Assembly: GCA_040902445.1 (NCBI GenBank)
Contig: JBBDXJ010000288.1
Span: 13,053-77,052, forward strand
Reading direction: 5' to 3'
DNA length: 64,000 bases
Source: Chryseosolibacter sp040902445
GTDB lineage: Bacteria; Bacteroidota; Bacteroidia; Cytophagales; Cyclobacteriaceae
Positions within the stretch are counted from its first letter, which is position 1. Each line of letters opens with the position of its first letter. Under the pieces are notes generated by a model. That model did not search any database, had not been told where the DNA came from, and saw only the letters and a program-made list of their open reading frames with translations. The translations under genes were made by a program, and so were the position numbers. This document shows, piece by piece, positions 53,355 to 63,200 of this stretch.

Positions 53355-56300
53355 TTATTTGGTTCCCATTCGTTTAAAATACTCATTCACTTCCTTTTTA
53401 TAGTAAGGATACAATTTCGGAGGAACGGTTTTCAACAATTCTACTTCTTTTTCCTTTAGTCGCAAATATTCTTCAAAAGCCTTCGGAATTTCTTTCTCAT
53501 AATCTTTCGCAGTCTCGCCCTTGCGCTCATCATCCATATCCTGCTCACGCATGGATTTCTCCGCATCTAACAGTCGAGTGAGTATTTGCTTTTGGCGTTC
53601 GATCAGTTGATCAGTAAGCTGTTTATTGACAAGATCCATCTCCGTTTGCTCCATTTTTCCCGGGATCTCACCACCCGGGGTCTGTCCCTCATTTTTCATC
53701 CTCTCCTGCATTTCCTGTAGCGCCCTCCTGATACGCTCCTGCTCTGCAGCCATCTCCGCTAACTCTTCGGATAATTGACGGCCGGACTTCCCACCATTTT
53801 TCAACTCTTCAATTTTTTGATTGAGTTGTTGCTGCATCTGACTCAGACTTGGTTTTTGACCTTTTTGTTTCGACTTCTTCATCGATGGTTGCGCATTCGC
53901 CATCATCTGCATCATCATATCAAAATGGTCGTCAAGCATCAGCGCCAGATTATTAATAGAAGTCATCGTCAACTGCATCTCGCTTGACGCCTGTGGCCTG
54001 CGTCTCTCCTTGTTAGACTCAATTACCTTGTCGATATGATTATTCAATTCATTGATCTCCTTTGTAATAAACGAACCCATCATCGGATCTTTTTTACCAA
54101 GCGCTAACAGGCTGTCTTCCAACACTTTAGCGTCGTCTTTTAACTTTAACTGCAACTGTGCAAGGGCATTGAATCGCGGATCGTTTTGCTGGAGCGCATT
54201 GAATTCTTTCATCAACCCCTCCTGATCAAATGATAACTTGACCAGGCCGTGAATGATCTGTCTCAGCGACTCAAGGTTTTGTGTTTCCATTTCCATCATC
54301 ATTGAGCTCTGCATCCCCTCCATTTGTTGCTGCATCTCGCCCATCTTTTCAAGGGCTTTCTTCTGGGGCTGCTTTGCCTTTGAAGGACTGTTCTGGTCAA
54401 GCATCTCCTTGCTTTCATTCTGCTTCTCCTGGATTTCCTGTGAGTCTTCTTCGTCAGGAAGCCCATCATCTTTATCCAACTCCTCTCCCAGCTTTTCCAG
54501 CTCCTCCAGTTTTTCGGCCGTCTTCTTAAAATCTTCTTTTAACTTTTCCTGCTCTTTAGCCAACTCCTTGCTTTCACTCGATTCTTCCTTGGCCTGATCA
54601 GATTTCGAATCTTCCTTTGATTTTTCAGCGTCGTTTTTACTTTGGTCGGATTTCTGATCTTCTCCTTTTTGCTTGTCGCTCAGTGACTCATCCTGATTTT
54701 TTTTGTCGGCATTTTCCTTTTCACTGTCCTTAGACTTAACTCCTTTTTCCTTTTCGTCTTTCCCGGCCTTGTCGTTATCCTTCTCTTTTTTGTCTTTGTC
54801 TTTGTCTTTGTCTTTGTTGTTGGCAGGTTTGTTCTCCTTTTCGAGGCTCTCCGTTTTATCGAGGATTTCTTTCTGCTTCTCAATTTGTTTTTTCAGATCC
54901 TCGATCGCCTGTTCAAGCTTGAAATCATATTGTAATTGCTTAAAGAGTTCCAGGGTTCGCTCCAATTCCTTTTCCAGGTTGTTGGTGTTCTGGTTCATTT
55001 TCTCCAGCAGCTTTTGTATCTCGGAGATCTCGGAATTTTCTTTCAACAACTTTTGCAGTTCTTCAAAGAGCTTTTTGGTTTCCTCGTCAAGAAGCTCTTC
55101 CATCAGCTTTTGGATCTGCTCCGCTTTTTTGCGGATGCGCTCGTCCTGGTCTGTAAAAGCTTCTTTTTTATCCTCCAGTAATTTATTCTGTTGCTTCAAT
55201 TGCTCAACCATATGGTCAAGGCTTTGTTTCTGCTGAAGGATATCCTCCAGCATTTTCTTGTCCTGCCAATCCAGATTTTGTTTGCCTTTTAATTTCTGAT
55301 GGGCTTGCTCAATCTGATCCTGAAGTTTGTTGGCTTTGGTGACACTCTTGTCGATCTGACTTTCAGTACTTTTTTGTGAGCGGCTTATTTCAGACACAAG
55401 GTTGTCTGCCGTAGGAACCAGGAAAGTATACGTGGCAGACCGCGTCGATTTTCTGCCGTTCACTCCGTCGTTGTCCCAAACCTGAAGGTTGTACTCCAGC
55501 TGATCTCCGGGCTGGAGTTTCAGAGAATCTATAGACCAGTTATAGAAAAAACTCTGTTGTAATTGGTTTCTGGTCACCGGAATTTTAGCAGAGGTGCTCA
55601 GGATTTCTTCCTGGTCTTCATTGCGGACGCGGAAGTTTAGTGCCAACTGCGTCACGCCGTAATCATCGCTGACCTTACCACCCAGCAATACCCGCTCATA
55701 CAGAACTGTATCTTTAAAATTGTTTACTACGATCTGGGGATATTGGTCCTTGATGACATTGATGGAATAAGCAATTCTCTCCTTGTTTTTGCTTTTATCA
55801 TTTTCCAGTCCGATCTCGTATTGATCAGGGCTTACGAACTTTTTCGAAAAAACAAATGATTGATTATCAGAAGCCTGAAAATCAGACAGCTGCTCCGCGT
55901 TATTGAATTTGATCGTGGCTTTTTCTGCGTGTGCGGTCTTTAACCTCCACCGTACATTCGTTCCTTCCGGCACGTCGAGGTTGCCTGCATTCGTCAGCTT
56001 CTCATTATTGCGTTGTAAGTACCTGGGATATTCAAGTTCGACATTAAATCTTGTCAGTTCCGGTCGGTTGACGATCTCCAGTGCATAGCCATCAGAGAAA
56101 AAGCCCGCGGCTTCGATCTGAAATTCGATGGGTCGCTGGATTCGCTCGAGGGTGTATTCAAATTTTCCGGGACCCGTAGGAATAAGTTTCAGCCGCTGAT
56201 TTTTTGATACGATAAAAGCATTCTGAGGCACAGCTTTGCCTTTGAGATCCACTTGCAATGTGAAGTTCTCATTATAGAAGGCGATAAGCGATTCGTTGGC

Positions 56301-56894
56301 GATGGCAAAAGTAAACGGAGCCTCAGGTGCGTACGCGCGGTTGAAGTGAACAATGCGGTCGGTGCTCTTTGTAAGTATGCTGGGGTTAATAATCAGAATC
56401 AACAATACAAGGCCGACAGGTATCGCGAGGTATTTGAGGTGCTTTGTGTTTTCACGCAGGTCAATGACGGTGTCAAAAGAAAGCGGCTCAAACTCACGCG
56501 ATTTCTGTTGGATGCTGGCAAAAGTTAAATCTGAAGGTTTTCCTGAAGTAGCCAGCTGGATGAGGTTAACCAGCCGGTCTCTTACCGTGGGCAGTTGACT
56601 GCCGATAAGCCTTGCACTTTGTTCTTCATTAAGGCCTCTTTTTGCAATCCACCATTGAAGTGGTTGATTTAAAAATTTCAGAACGCAAATTCCGGCTACC
56701 GCAAAAAAGGTGATGAAAATGCCGAGTCTGGCCCATTGGCTAAGCCAGAGATTATGCTCAAGCACGGAAGCAATAACAAAATACCCGAGGATTATGGAAA
56801 GGGTTAGAATTCCCCCTCTGATAAATAGATTGAGATAATATTTTCGCTGAAAAGATTTTATCTTTTCATGAATGCGTCCTGTTCCATCGCTCAT
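53355..56894 (-). CDS. large DUF4175 membrane protein with long charged coiled coil
   Basis: An 1179-residue protein of the Bacteroidota DUF4175 family. Three membrane helices occur near the N-terminus (~22-45, 52-73, 152-172), followed by Ig-like periplasmic modules up to ~500 (IRDRLVNLIQL, SDDYGVTQLALNFR). A very long charged coiled coil covers ~530-1050, and a final region ends FKRMGTK. The part encoded at 54640-54850 is a Lys/Asp-rich low-complexity segment, including a DNA tandem repeat (54789-54817). The family function is unknown; the topology suggests an envelope protein spanning the periplasm. First gene of the operon with the RsbW-type kinase and ybeY. Confidence 0.85.
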   Translation of the reverse strand: MSDGTGRIHEKIKSFQRKYYLNLFIRGGILTLSIILGYFVIASVLEHNLWLSQWARLGIFITFFAVAGICVLKFLNQPLQWWIAKRGLNEEQSARLIGSQLPTVRDRLVNLIQLATSGKPSDLTFASIQQKSREFEPLSFDTVIDLRENTKHLKYLAIPVGLVLLILIINPSILTKSTDRIVHFNRAYAPEAPFTFAIANESLIAFYNENFTLQVDLKGKAVPQNAFIVSKNQRLKLIPTGPGKFEYTLERIQRPIEFQIEAAGFFSDGYALEIVNRPELTRFNVELEYPRYLQRNNEKLTNAGNLDVPEGTNVRWRLKTAHAEKATIKFNNAEQLSDFQASDNQSFVFSKKFVSPDQYEIGLENDKSKNKERIAYSINVIKDQYPQIVVNNFKDTVLYERVLLGGKVSDDYGVTQLALNFRVRNEDQEEILSTSAKIPVTRNQLQQSFFYNWSIDSLKLQPGDQLEYNLQVWDNDGVNGRKSTRSATYTFLVPTADNLVSEISRSQKSTESQIDKSVTKANKLQDQIEQAHQKLKGKQNLDWQDKKMLEDILQQKQSLDHMVEQLKQQNKLLEDKKEAFTDQDERIRKKAEQIQKLMEELLDEETKKLFEELQKLLKENSEISEIQKLLEKMNQNTNNLEKELERTLELFKQLQYDFKLEQAIEDLKKQIEKQKEILDKTESLEKENKPANNKDKDKDKDKKEKDNDKAGKDEKEKGVKSKDSEKENADKKNQDESLSDKQKGEDQKSDQSKNDAEKSKEDSKSDQAKEESSESKELAKEQEKLKEDFKKTAEKLEELEKLGEELDKDDGLPDEEDSQEIQEKQNESKEMLDQNSPSKAKQPQKKALEKMGEMQQQMEGMQSSMMMEMETQNLESLRQIIHGLVKLSFDQEGLMKEFNALQQNDPRFNALAQLQLKLKDDAKVLEDSLLALGKKDPMMGSFITKEINELNNHIDKVIESNKERRRPQASSEMQLTMTSINNLALMLDDHFDMMMQMMANAQPSMKKSKQKGQKPSLSQMQQQLNQKIEELKNGGKSGRQLSEELAEMAAEQERIRRALQEMQERMKNEGQTPGGEIPGKMEQTEMDLVNKQLTDQLIERQKQILTRLLDAEKSMREQDMDDERKGETAKDYEKEIPKAFEEYLRLKEKEVELLKTVPPKLYPYYKKEVNEYFKRMGTK
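54789..54817. repeat. 6-bp tandem repeat (TTTGTC, about 4.8 copies) inside the DUF4175 gene
   Basis: Perfect hexamer repeats encode Lys-Asp pairs (KDKDKDKDK) on the minus strand. In-frame slippage would change the length of the charged segment without breaking the gene. Confidence 0.85.
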
Positions 56895-56995
56895 CGTCCA
56901 AACTGTTTAAGTAGAAAACGCAGATTGTCTGATCAAAGTTGACCGACACCTAAGTTAAGTGATTCAATTTTAAACAAAAAATTCTGCCGGAAGAG

Positions 56996-57382
56996 TCATA
57001 GCGGTTCCGGGGTATCAGAATGGGGGTAAGACCAGTTGTATTCTTTTTCAAAATACTCCATCACGTGCATTCTTAACAACCTCTCCTGTTCCAATAAATC
57101 GAAATGGGGGAGTTTTTTAATCAGTTTCCAGTGTGGCCAGCCATCCTTATCCAGGCCTTCCAGCACATAATAACCTGAAAGGCTCAATACTTTACATATC
57201 CCGATATGCATCAGGTCCTGCTTCTCTTCTTTGGAGAAAATTTTAGTGCCGCGCCCCAATTCCTGAATACCTATCAGAAAAAGAACGCTATTGAGGTCCT
57301 TTGGTTTTTTACCAATAATGGATTCGAGCTCTCCCAACAAAGAATTCCACTTTCTTTCCAGATCAAGGTCGCGCTTAAACAT
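56996..57382 (-). CDS. conserved hypothetical protein
   Basis: A 128-residue cytoplasmic protein. I use ATG 57382 (MFKRDLDLERKWNSLLGELESI) because the upstream ATG at 57433 gives a hydrophobic, unlikely N-terminus. The body is helical (DLNSVLFLIGIQELGRGTKIF) and ends with a Trp/Tyr-rich acidic stretch (FEKEYNWSYPHSDTPEPL). I recognise no family with certainty; the amphipathic helices suggest a protein-protein contact role. Its start overlaps the preceding 41-codon ORF by eight bases. Confidence 0.6.
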   Translation of the reverse strand: MFKRDLDLERKWNSLLGELESIIGKKPKDLNSVLFLIGIQELGRGTKIFSKEEKQDLMHIGICKVLSLSGYYVLEGLDKDGWPHWKLIKKLPHFDLLEQERLLRMHVMEYFEKEYNWSYPHSDTPEPL

Positions 57383-57500
57383 GCTGAAGTTCCCCCAAAA
57401 ATTCAAAAGCCCGGCGCAAATGGGGGATGACAATGTCGGATTCCATGATCTTGTCGTTCATACGACTGCGGTAACTATTAAAGTCTTCCACTATTCCCAT
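57375..57500 (-). pseudogene. possible N-terminal remnant of a carboxymuconolactone decarboxylase-like gene
   Basis: A 41-codon minus-strand frame reads MGIVEDFNSYRSRMNDKIME and then SDIVIPHLRRAFEFLGELQHV. The opening EFN.YR.RMN.KI is that of AhpD-type carboxymuconolactone decarboxylases, which continue with LVIKRFFNLDT and the catalytic CxxC; neither follows here. A promoter-like pair is visible upstream (57545-57572), so the stretch is probably transcribed and may simply be a small protein coupled to the next gene. Confidence 0.4.
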
Positions 57501-57544
57501 ATAATTCTCGCTTAACCTGATTAAATTAGTTTCAGTTTTCCAGG

Positions 57545-57572
57545 CAAAGATATATCCATTTGAGTAATTCAA
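57545..57572 (-). promoter_or_regulatory. candidate promoter for the 57.0-57.5 kb minus-strand unit
   Basis: On the minus strand TTG (plus 57570-57572) and TATCTTTG (plus 57545-57552) are 17 bases apart, the latter a perfect TAnnTTTG match. It overlaps the start of comF on the other strand. Confidence 0.4.
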
Positions 57573-58264
57573 CTTCCAACGGAATTGTGGAGGATTTTGT
57601 CTCCCTCTTTTATCCCCGATACTGCCGTGGGTGTTACAATTCGCTAGTTAAGGGCGAAGACCTTATTTGTACGGATTGCCTTCTCGAAATGCCCAAATCA
57701 CACTACCATTTGTACCAGGACAATCCTTTTTATCAAAAGTTCCGGAGCAGATTGCCGGTTAAGCACGTCATGACACTTTACAAATTTGTGAAGGAGAGTC
57801 GGGTGCAGCAAGTACTTCATGCCCTTAAATACAAACAACAGCCGGAACTTGGTGAGATGCTCGGAAGGATCTATGGCCAGGATCTGGTAGACGCGGATTT
57901 CAAAAGTTCGTTTGACCTCATCATTCCTGTCCCGTTACATACTTCCCGGAGGAGGATCCGTGGTTACAACCAAAGTGAGGAATTCGGTAAGGGTCTTTCT
58001 CAGATGCTTCAGGTTCCCTGTGATGATACTTATATGATGCGCGCAACGAAAACAGAAACGCAAACGCATAAAACAAAACTGAGCCGGTGGGAAAATGTAA
58101 ACCACATTTTTCAGGTGGTAAGATCTGAACCGATTGCGGAAAAAAGAGTACTTCTTGTAGATGATGTTGTTACGACCGGAGCGACACTTGAGGCATGCGG
58201 ACAGGCGTTGGTCGAAGCCGGATGCCGGGAGTTAAGCATTGCGTGCATTGCCGCCACTCAGTAA
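57560..58264 (+). CDS. comF: ComF/GntX-family phosphoribosyltransferase-like protein
   Basis: A 234-residue protein with an N-terminal zinc-ribbon-like segment (CRGCYNSLV and CTDCLLE) and a type I phosphoribosyltransferase domain. The PRPP loop VLLVDDVVTTGATLEACG (~190-207) and the flanking VPLHTSRRRIRGYNQSEEF (~123-141) are the family signatures. In competent bacteria ComF supports DNA uptake; elsewhere its role is unclear. Convergent with gldJ across a bidirectional terminator. Confidence 0.9.
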   Translation: MSNSTSNGIVEDFVSLFYPRYCRGCYNSLVKGEDLICTDCLLEMPKSHYHLYQDNPFYQKFRSRLPVKHVMTLYKFVKESRVQQVLHALKYKQQPELGEMLGRIYGQDLVDADFKSSFDLIIPVPLHTSRRRIRGYNQSEEFGKGLSQMLQVPCDDTYMMRATKTETQTHKTKLSRWENVNHIFQVVRSEPIAEKRVLLVDDVVTTGATLEACGQALVEAGCRELSIACIAATQ

Positions 58265-58387
58265 AGCCTGTTGTCGTGAAAGTTACCGTGCTCTCTTTTT
58301 GAAGATCGTCATTTGCGAGCGAAGGGTTGTGTTGTGCGGCGATGGAATGGAGTTTGCAATTGACGGGTACCCCGTGGGAATTCAACA

Positions 58388-58420
58388 AATAAGCCTCGCT
58401 TTCGCGAGGCTTATTGATAT
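58388..58420. terminator. bidirectional terminator between comF and gldJ
   Basis: AATAAGCCTCGC, loop TTTC and GCGAGGCTTATT form a perfect 12-bp stem with T-rich flank to the right and A-rich flank to the left. It sits between the convergent comF and gldJ ends. Confidence 0.88.
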
Positions 58421-58433
58421 TTTTATTTGCTGA

Positions 58434-59660
58434 TTAGTAGTTTGATCCCGCTCTGATCATGGCGCAGCGGAAGCCGATGGTAGCCGTGGCAGAGTCCTGA
58501 TCCAGGTATCTCCTGGTTCCGGGCGACATCCAGTAAGCAACATCTTTCCATGATCCTCCCTTGAAAACGCGCGCGCGATCGGTGATCAATGACGTAAAGG
58601 CTTCGGGATTTTTTTCAAAATCACTGTTGTAATTTCTGGCATCATCCAGGAATCCGTCGCGACGCATAGGATTCAGGTCGTCAAAATCCTGATAGGACAT
58701 AGGGCGATAAACATCCTGAACCCACTCGCTAACATTACCGGCCATGTTGTATAACCCGTTATCGTTCGGAGGAAATTCATATATATAAGAAGTTATCAAT
58801 GCACCATCATTCAAACGGCCAGCGATACCCGCATAGTCACCGCGGCCGCGTTTGAAGTTTGCCAGCATATAACCCATTTGTTTTCCAAAGGGATTTCGCA
58901 CAGCGTGACCATCCCAAGGATAAATTCGCTGATGAGTTTGCATTTCCTCCAGCCATTGAGTTCCGATGAGTGCCTGAGCCGCGTACTCCCACTCCGCTTC
59001 TGTTGGCAGGCGGTAAGCTGGGACGACAATACCTGATTCCAGTGGAATGCGACCATCACTTTCGGCATATTCTTCACCGGCCTCCTGTGCAAACTTGATA
59101 TTTACTGCCCGGGTTCTCCACACAGCATAACGGTTGGCCTGGCTCCAGGAAATACCCACAACAGGGAAATAGCGAAAGCCGGGATAGCGGAAATAATGTT
59201 CTACATATGGATCGTTAAAAGCTAATTTGCCTACCCAGACCATTGTATCAGGTAAGGCTGCCTGATAAGCTTCCTGGGACGAATCTTTCGCCAGATAGTG
59301 TATATACTCCAGCCAATGAATATTGGCGATCTCAGTTTCATCCATATAAAAGGATGCCACCGAAACAGTTCTTTCCAGGTTGTCTCGGTAAGACATCACA
59401 TCCTCTTCAAACGAACCCATAACCGCTCTACCGCCTTCAATGAAGACCATGTTGGGAGCATCGGGCTGACCATCATAAGGATTTACCATAAAGCCACCCG
59501 CATCTTCGTCATTGAATGCCAGCCCGGTAGCAGTACTAACCTGGCCCGGATTGGAAGCTGTGGGTTTTCCACCACCTCTGCCGAACAATGAGCAACCTGT
59601 TAAGGCTACGGATCCGCCAACGACCCACAAAAGAACTCTGAATGAATGATTCATTTTCAT
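58434..59660 (-). CDS. gldJ: gliding motility lipoprotein GldJ-like (SUMF1/FGE-fold)
   Basis: A 408-residue lipoprotein with lipobox ALTGC (Cys23). The formylglycine-generating enzyme fold fills ~70-400: MVFIEGGRAVMGSFEEDVMS, FYMDETEIANIHWLEYIHYL, LPTEAEWEYAAQ, AGNVSEWVQDVY and FKGGSWKD. The PNMVFIEGG...MGS..EDVMSYRDN and SFYMDETE order is that of GldJ rather than GldK. GldJ is needed for Flavobacterium gliding and stabilises the T9SS-linked motility machinery; it is a structural protein rather than an active sulfatase-modifier. gldKLMN are not adjacent. It supports T9SS export of the giant proteins at 2.6-16.8 kb. Confidence 0.8.
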   Translation of the reverse strand: MKMNHSFRVLLWVVGGSVALTGCSLFGRGGGKPTASNPGQVSTATGLAFNDEDAGGFMVNPYDGQPDAPNMVFIEGGRAVMGSFEEDVMSYRDNLERTVSVASFYMDETEIANIHWLEYIHYLAKDSSQEAYQAALPDTMVWVGKLAFNDPYVEHYFRYPGFRYFPVVGISWSQANRYAVWRTRAVNIKFAQEAGEEYAESDGRIPLESGIVVPAYRLPTEAEWEYAAQALIGTQWLEEMQTHQRIYPWDGHAVRNPFGKQMGYMLANFKRGRGDYAGIAGRLNDGALITSYIYEFPPNDNGLYNMAGNVSEWVQDVYRPMSYQDFDDLNPMRRDGFLDDARNYNSDFEKNPEAFTSLITDRARVFKGGSWKDVAYWMSPGTRRYLDQDSATATIGFRCAMIRAGSNY

Positions 59661-60015
59661 TTTTGCTTTAAACTAAATGCTAATATAAAGAGATAATACC
59701 ATGTTTTCCAAGCCGTCAATTTGTAATTCATCCGTCCAATATATTTTTAGTATCACAGATGAATTTTAGGTTACCTTATTTCGTGTTTTGCAATACATCT
59801 TGCCAGGCTGATTCCAGGCACTAACTGCCTTCCGGATTCCCATCAGTATTCTTTAAACGATAAAATATGGCTCAGTATTGTATTGAGAATCTTGCGTCCA
59901 AAATTGGGAATTACAGCTCCCTAATATTTTTAAAAAACGCGTTTAAAATAGTGCCTGTAAGGTATTGGCCAAATGGTATAATTTTTCGCTTATGCGAGGT
60001 CCTAACTTTACCCGT
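59661..60015. other. intergenic region upstream of gldJ
   Basis: AT-rich, about 355 bases, without a convincing gene. It presumably contains the gldJ promoter (a minus-strand TTGG-20-TATATTAG pair near 59684-59715 is a weak candidate). Confidence 0.5.
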
Positions 60016-60273
60016 ATGACCATGACGACGTTACAGGATTTCAGAATCATGCCGTTTGAGAAGAAATGCGATCACATCACCTTCAGAGGCAGTTTTTTAA
60101 CTCAAAGGACTTTAGGCGATTGCAAAGTATTTTTGTATCACACTAACCACTTTTTTGTGGAGGTTTTTTATTCGCCAAAACACCAAAAAGTGCTCATGAT
60201 CAACGCTTTTGATAAGTCCACAGGTCTTGAACCTTATTTGGACAAAATTTCACTGGCGGGCCTGCTCGTTTGA
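60016..60273 (+). CDS. small conserved-looking protein of unknown function
   Basis: Eighty-five residues from ATG 60016 (longer in-frame starts reach 59965). It has a mixed basic and aromatic sequence (PFEKKCDHITFRGSFLTQRT, VFLYHTNHFFVEVFYSPKHQ) with alternating short strands, and no signal or membrane segment. It overlaps the end of mfd by 40 bases on the opposite strand. Coding status is likely but not certain. Confidence 0.5.
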   Translation: MTMTTLQDFRIMPFEKKCDHITFRGSFLTQRTLGDCKVFLYHTNHFFVEVFYSPKHQKVLMINAFDKSTGLEPYLDKISLAGLLV

Positions 60274-63200
60274 TGACTCATGTGACGCAACAAGTCTATC
60301 GCTGCATCAACTGAAGTTATATTCTCAATAACAAGCATTGCTTTCCCTGCGCTCTCACGCATTTTACATTGACGGGAATGGGCTTTGACAAAATTCAGGA
60401 TTTGTCCAAAGGTGTCGGTATTAAAATACTGGTCGTTATTAGTAGTGAAATACGCCCGTAGTTTATCGCCTTTCAAACTTAATTTTTCAAAGCCCAACCT
60501 CTCACCATACCACCGCAGGCGAACGGAGTTGATCAATTCCTGAACAGAGGGAGGAATTGGACCAAAGCGGTCTTTGATCTCCTCTGAGAATTTTTGAAGT
60601 TGCTCTTCGTCTTTAATATTATCCAGCCTGGAATATAGTTGAAGTCGCTCGCTGGTATTATTAATATATGTGTCCGGTATAAGGATCTCTAGATCGGTTT
60701 CGATCACGCAATCCTGAACAATAAGTTTGGCTTTTTCAGCAAGCTCGGCCGCGAAGAGTTCCTTGAAATCCGTTTCCTTCAGTTCCTGGATGGCATCATC
60801 GAGGATCTTATGATAAGTGTCAAATCCAAGGTCGTTGATGAAGCCGCTTTGTTCTGCCCCCAGCAGATTTCCGGCTCCGCGAATGTCAAGATCCCGCATG
60901 GCAACTTTTAAACCATCTCCCAGTTCTGAAAATTCTTCCAATGCTGCCAGGCGCTTCCGCGAATCTGCAGTAAGCAGGGAAGCCGGCGGTGTCAGCAGAT
61001 AACAAAATGCTTTTTTGTTCGATCTTCCAACCCGCCCCCGCATCTGGTGGAGATCGGATAAACCAAACATGTGCGCCTGGTTAATGATTATGGTGTTTGC
61101 GTTGGGAATATCAAGACCTGATTCAATGATATTGGTGGACACAAGCAGGTCGTATTCACCGTCAATAAATTTCAACATCACCTTTTCCAGTTTGTCTCCT
61201 TCCATTTGGCCATGGGCAATACCAATCCGCGCGTCAGGCACCAGTTTGTAGATGGAATTGGCAACTGATTCTATATCGCTGACCCGGTTGTGAACAAAAA
61301 ATACCTGGCCACCGCGTTTCAGCTCATGGCTGATTGCATCGCGAATCGTAGCTTCATTGAAAGTGTGCAACTCTGTGGTTACTGGCTGACGGTTAAGCGG
61401 AGGAGTTGCGATTATACTGAGATCGCGCGCGCCCATCAGGGAAAAATGAAGTGTGCGCGGTATAGGTGTGGCTGTCAGTGTCAGCACATCCACGTTTACT
61501 TTTAGTTCTTTTAAACGATCTTTCACCTTCACCCCGAACTTCTGCTCCTCATCCACAATAAGCAAACCGAGATTCTTAAAGTCGACGTCTTTGCTTACAA
61601 TGCGGTGAGTTCCTATAAGGATATCAACTTTGCCATCGTTGACCCCCTTGAGAATCTTTTTGATATCCTTGTCGGATTTAAAACGCGAAACGTAATCGAC
61701 CTTCACGGGAAAATTTGCTAAGCGCTCTTTGAAGGTGCGAAAGTGCTGCATCGCCAGGATAGTCGTCGGTACCAATACGGCTACCTGTTTCCCTTCGGTC
61801 GTTGCTTTGAAAGCAGCCCGGATCGCCACCTCTGTTTTGCCGAACCCCACATCGCCGCACACCAGTCGATCCATCGGATGGGGCGTTTGCATGTCCTGCT
61901 TTACTTCCTCGGTTGCCCGGGCCTGATCCGGGGTATCCTCATACATAAAAGAAGATTCCAGTTCGGCCTGAAGGAAACCATCCGGAGGAAAAGCAAAACC
62001 AGGAGCCGACTTGCGTTTCGCATACAATTCAATAAGCTCCTTCGCGATGTCCTTAACCCGTTTCTTTGCCTTGGCTTTTTTGCTTTCCCACTCCTGTGTG
62101 CCGAGCTTGCTGATAGCGGGAGGCGAGCCGTCCTTTCCTGAATATTTGGAGATCTTATGAAGGGCATGGATGCTTACATACAATAAATCGTCGTCGCGGT
62201 ATACCAAACGGATCGCCTCCTGTTCATGGCCGTTTACTATTTTTTTCTCCAGGCCCGCAAACTTTGCAATTCCATAATCGATATGTGTGACAAAATCTCC
62301 GGGTTGCAGAGTTTGTAATTCCCGCAACGTGAGTGCTTTTGATTTTGTGAATTTTTCCTTCGCGCGATAGCGGTGGAAACGTTCAAAGATCTGGTGATCG
62401 GTGTAACAAACAATTTTTAGCGTGTGGTCTGCGAAACCTTGCCGCAGTGAAAAATTCAGGGGCTGAAAGTGTAATTGTGAATCCAATTCTTCAAAAATAC
62501 CTTTCAGTCTTTCCAGCTGCCGCGACATATCTGCGGCTATGAAATTTTGATAGCCCTGCATTTGCTGATCGCTGAGGTTTGATGCCAGCAACTCAAAGTT
62601 CTTGTTGAAAGAAGGTTGACCCGACGAACTGAATTCAAAGGTTTTGGCAGGATCCAGCGCGAAACGACTTCCAAATTCCACCCGTGTAAAACTTTCCGAA
62701 CGTCTTATGAAATTATAGGCAGGTTCAAACAACTGATCCGGGCTTGAAACGATCTGTGTGTTTCCGCTCTCTTTCATGATCTTTTCAAAAGAGGCCTGCA
62801 CTTTTTCAAAACTCTTTTCGATAAGATCACCGGTCAGCTGAAAATCCTTAAACCACAGGCGCGTGTCAGCGGAAATAAAATCCAGAAAAGATTGACGCTC
62901 TTCCTGGATCAGTTTTGTCTGAACATTCGGAATGATGTTAATCGACTCTTGTGAATCAACAGAAAGTTGTGAGCCAGGTTCAAATGTGCGGATGCCATCC
63001 ACTTCATCTCCGAAAAGTTCTATGCGACACGGGAGTTCGTGAGCAAACGAAAAAACATCAATTATGCCTCCGCGTACTGCGAACTGACCCGCTTCGTACA
63101 CAAAATCCGTTTTTTCAAAGTCGTATGTATGAAGAAAGTCTTCGAGAAAATTAATATCGAGCTTTTCCCCCAGCCTTACGGTGAATGTGTTGCTGGCAAG

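Noticed and set aside
59661..59964. Possible small gene upstream of gldJ
   Set aside because: Neither strand shows a frame longer than ~20 codons with protein-like content.
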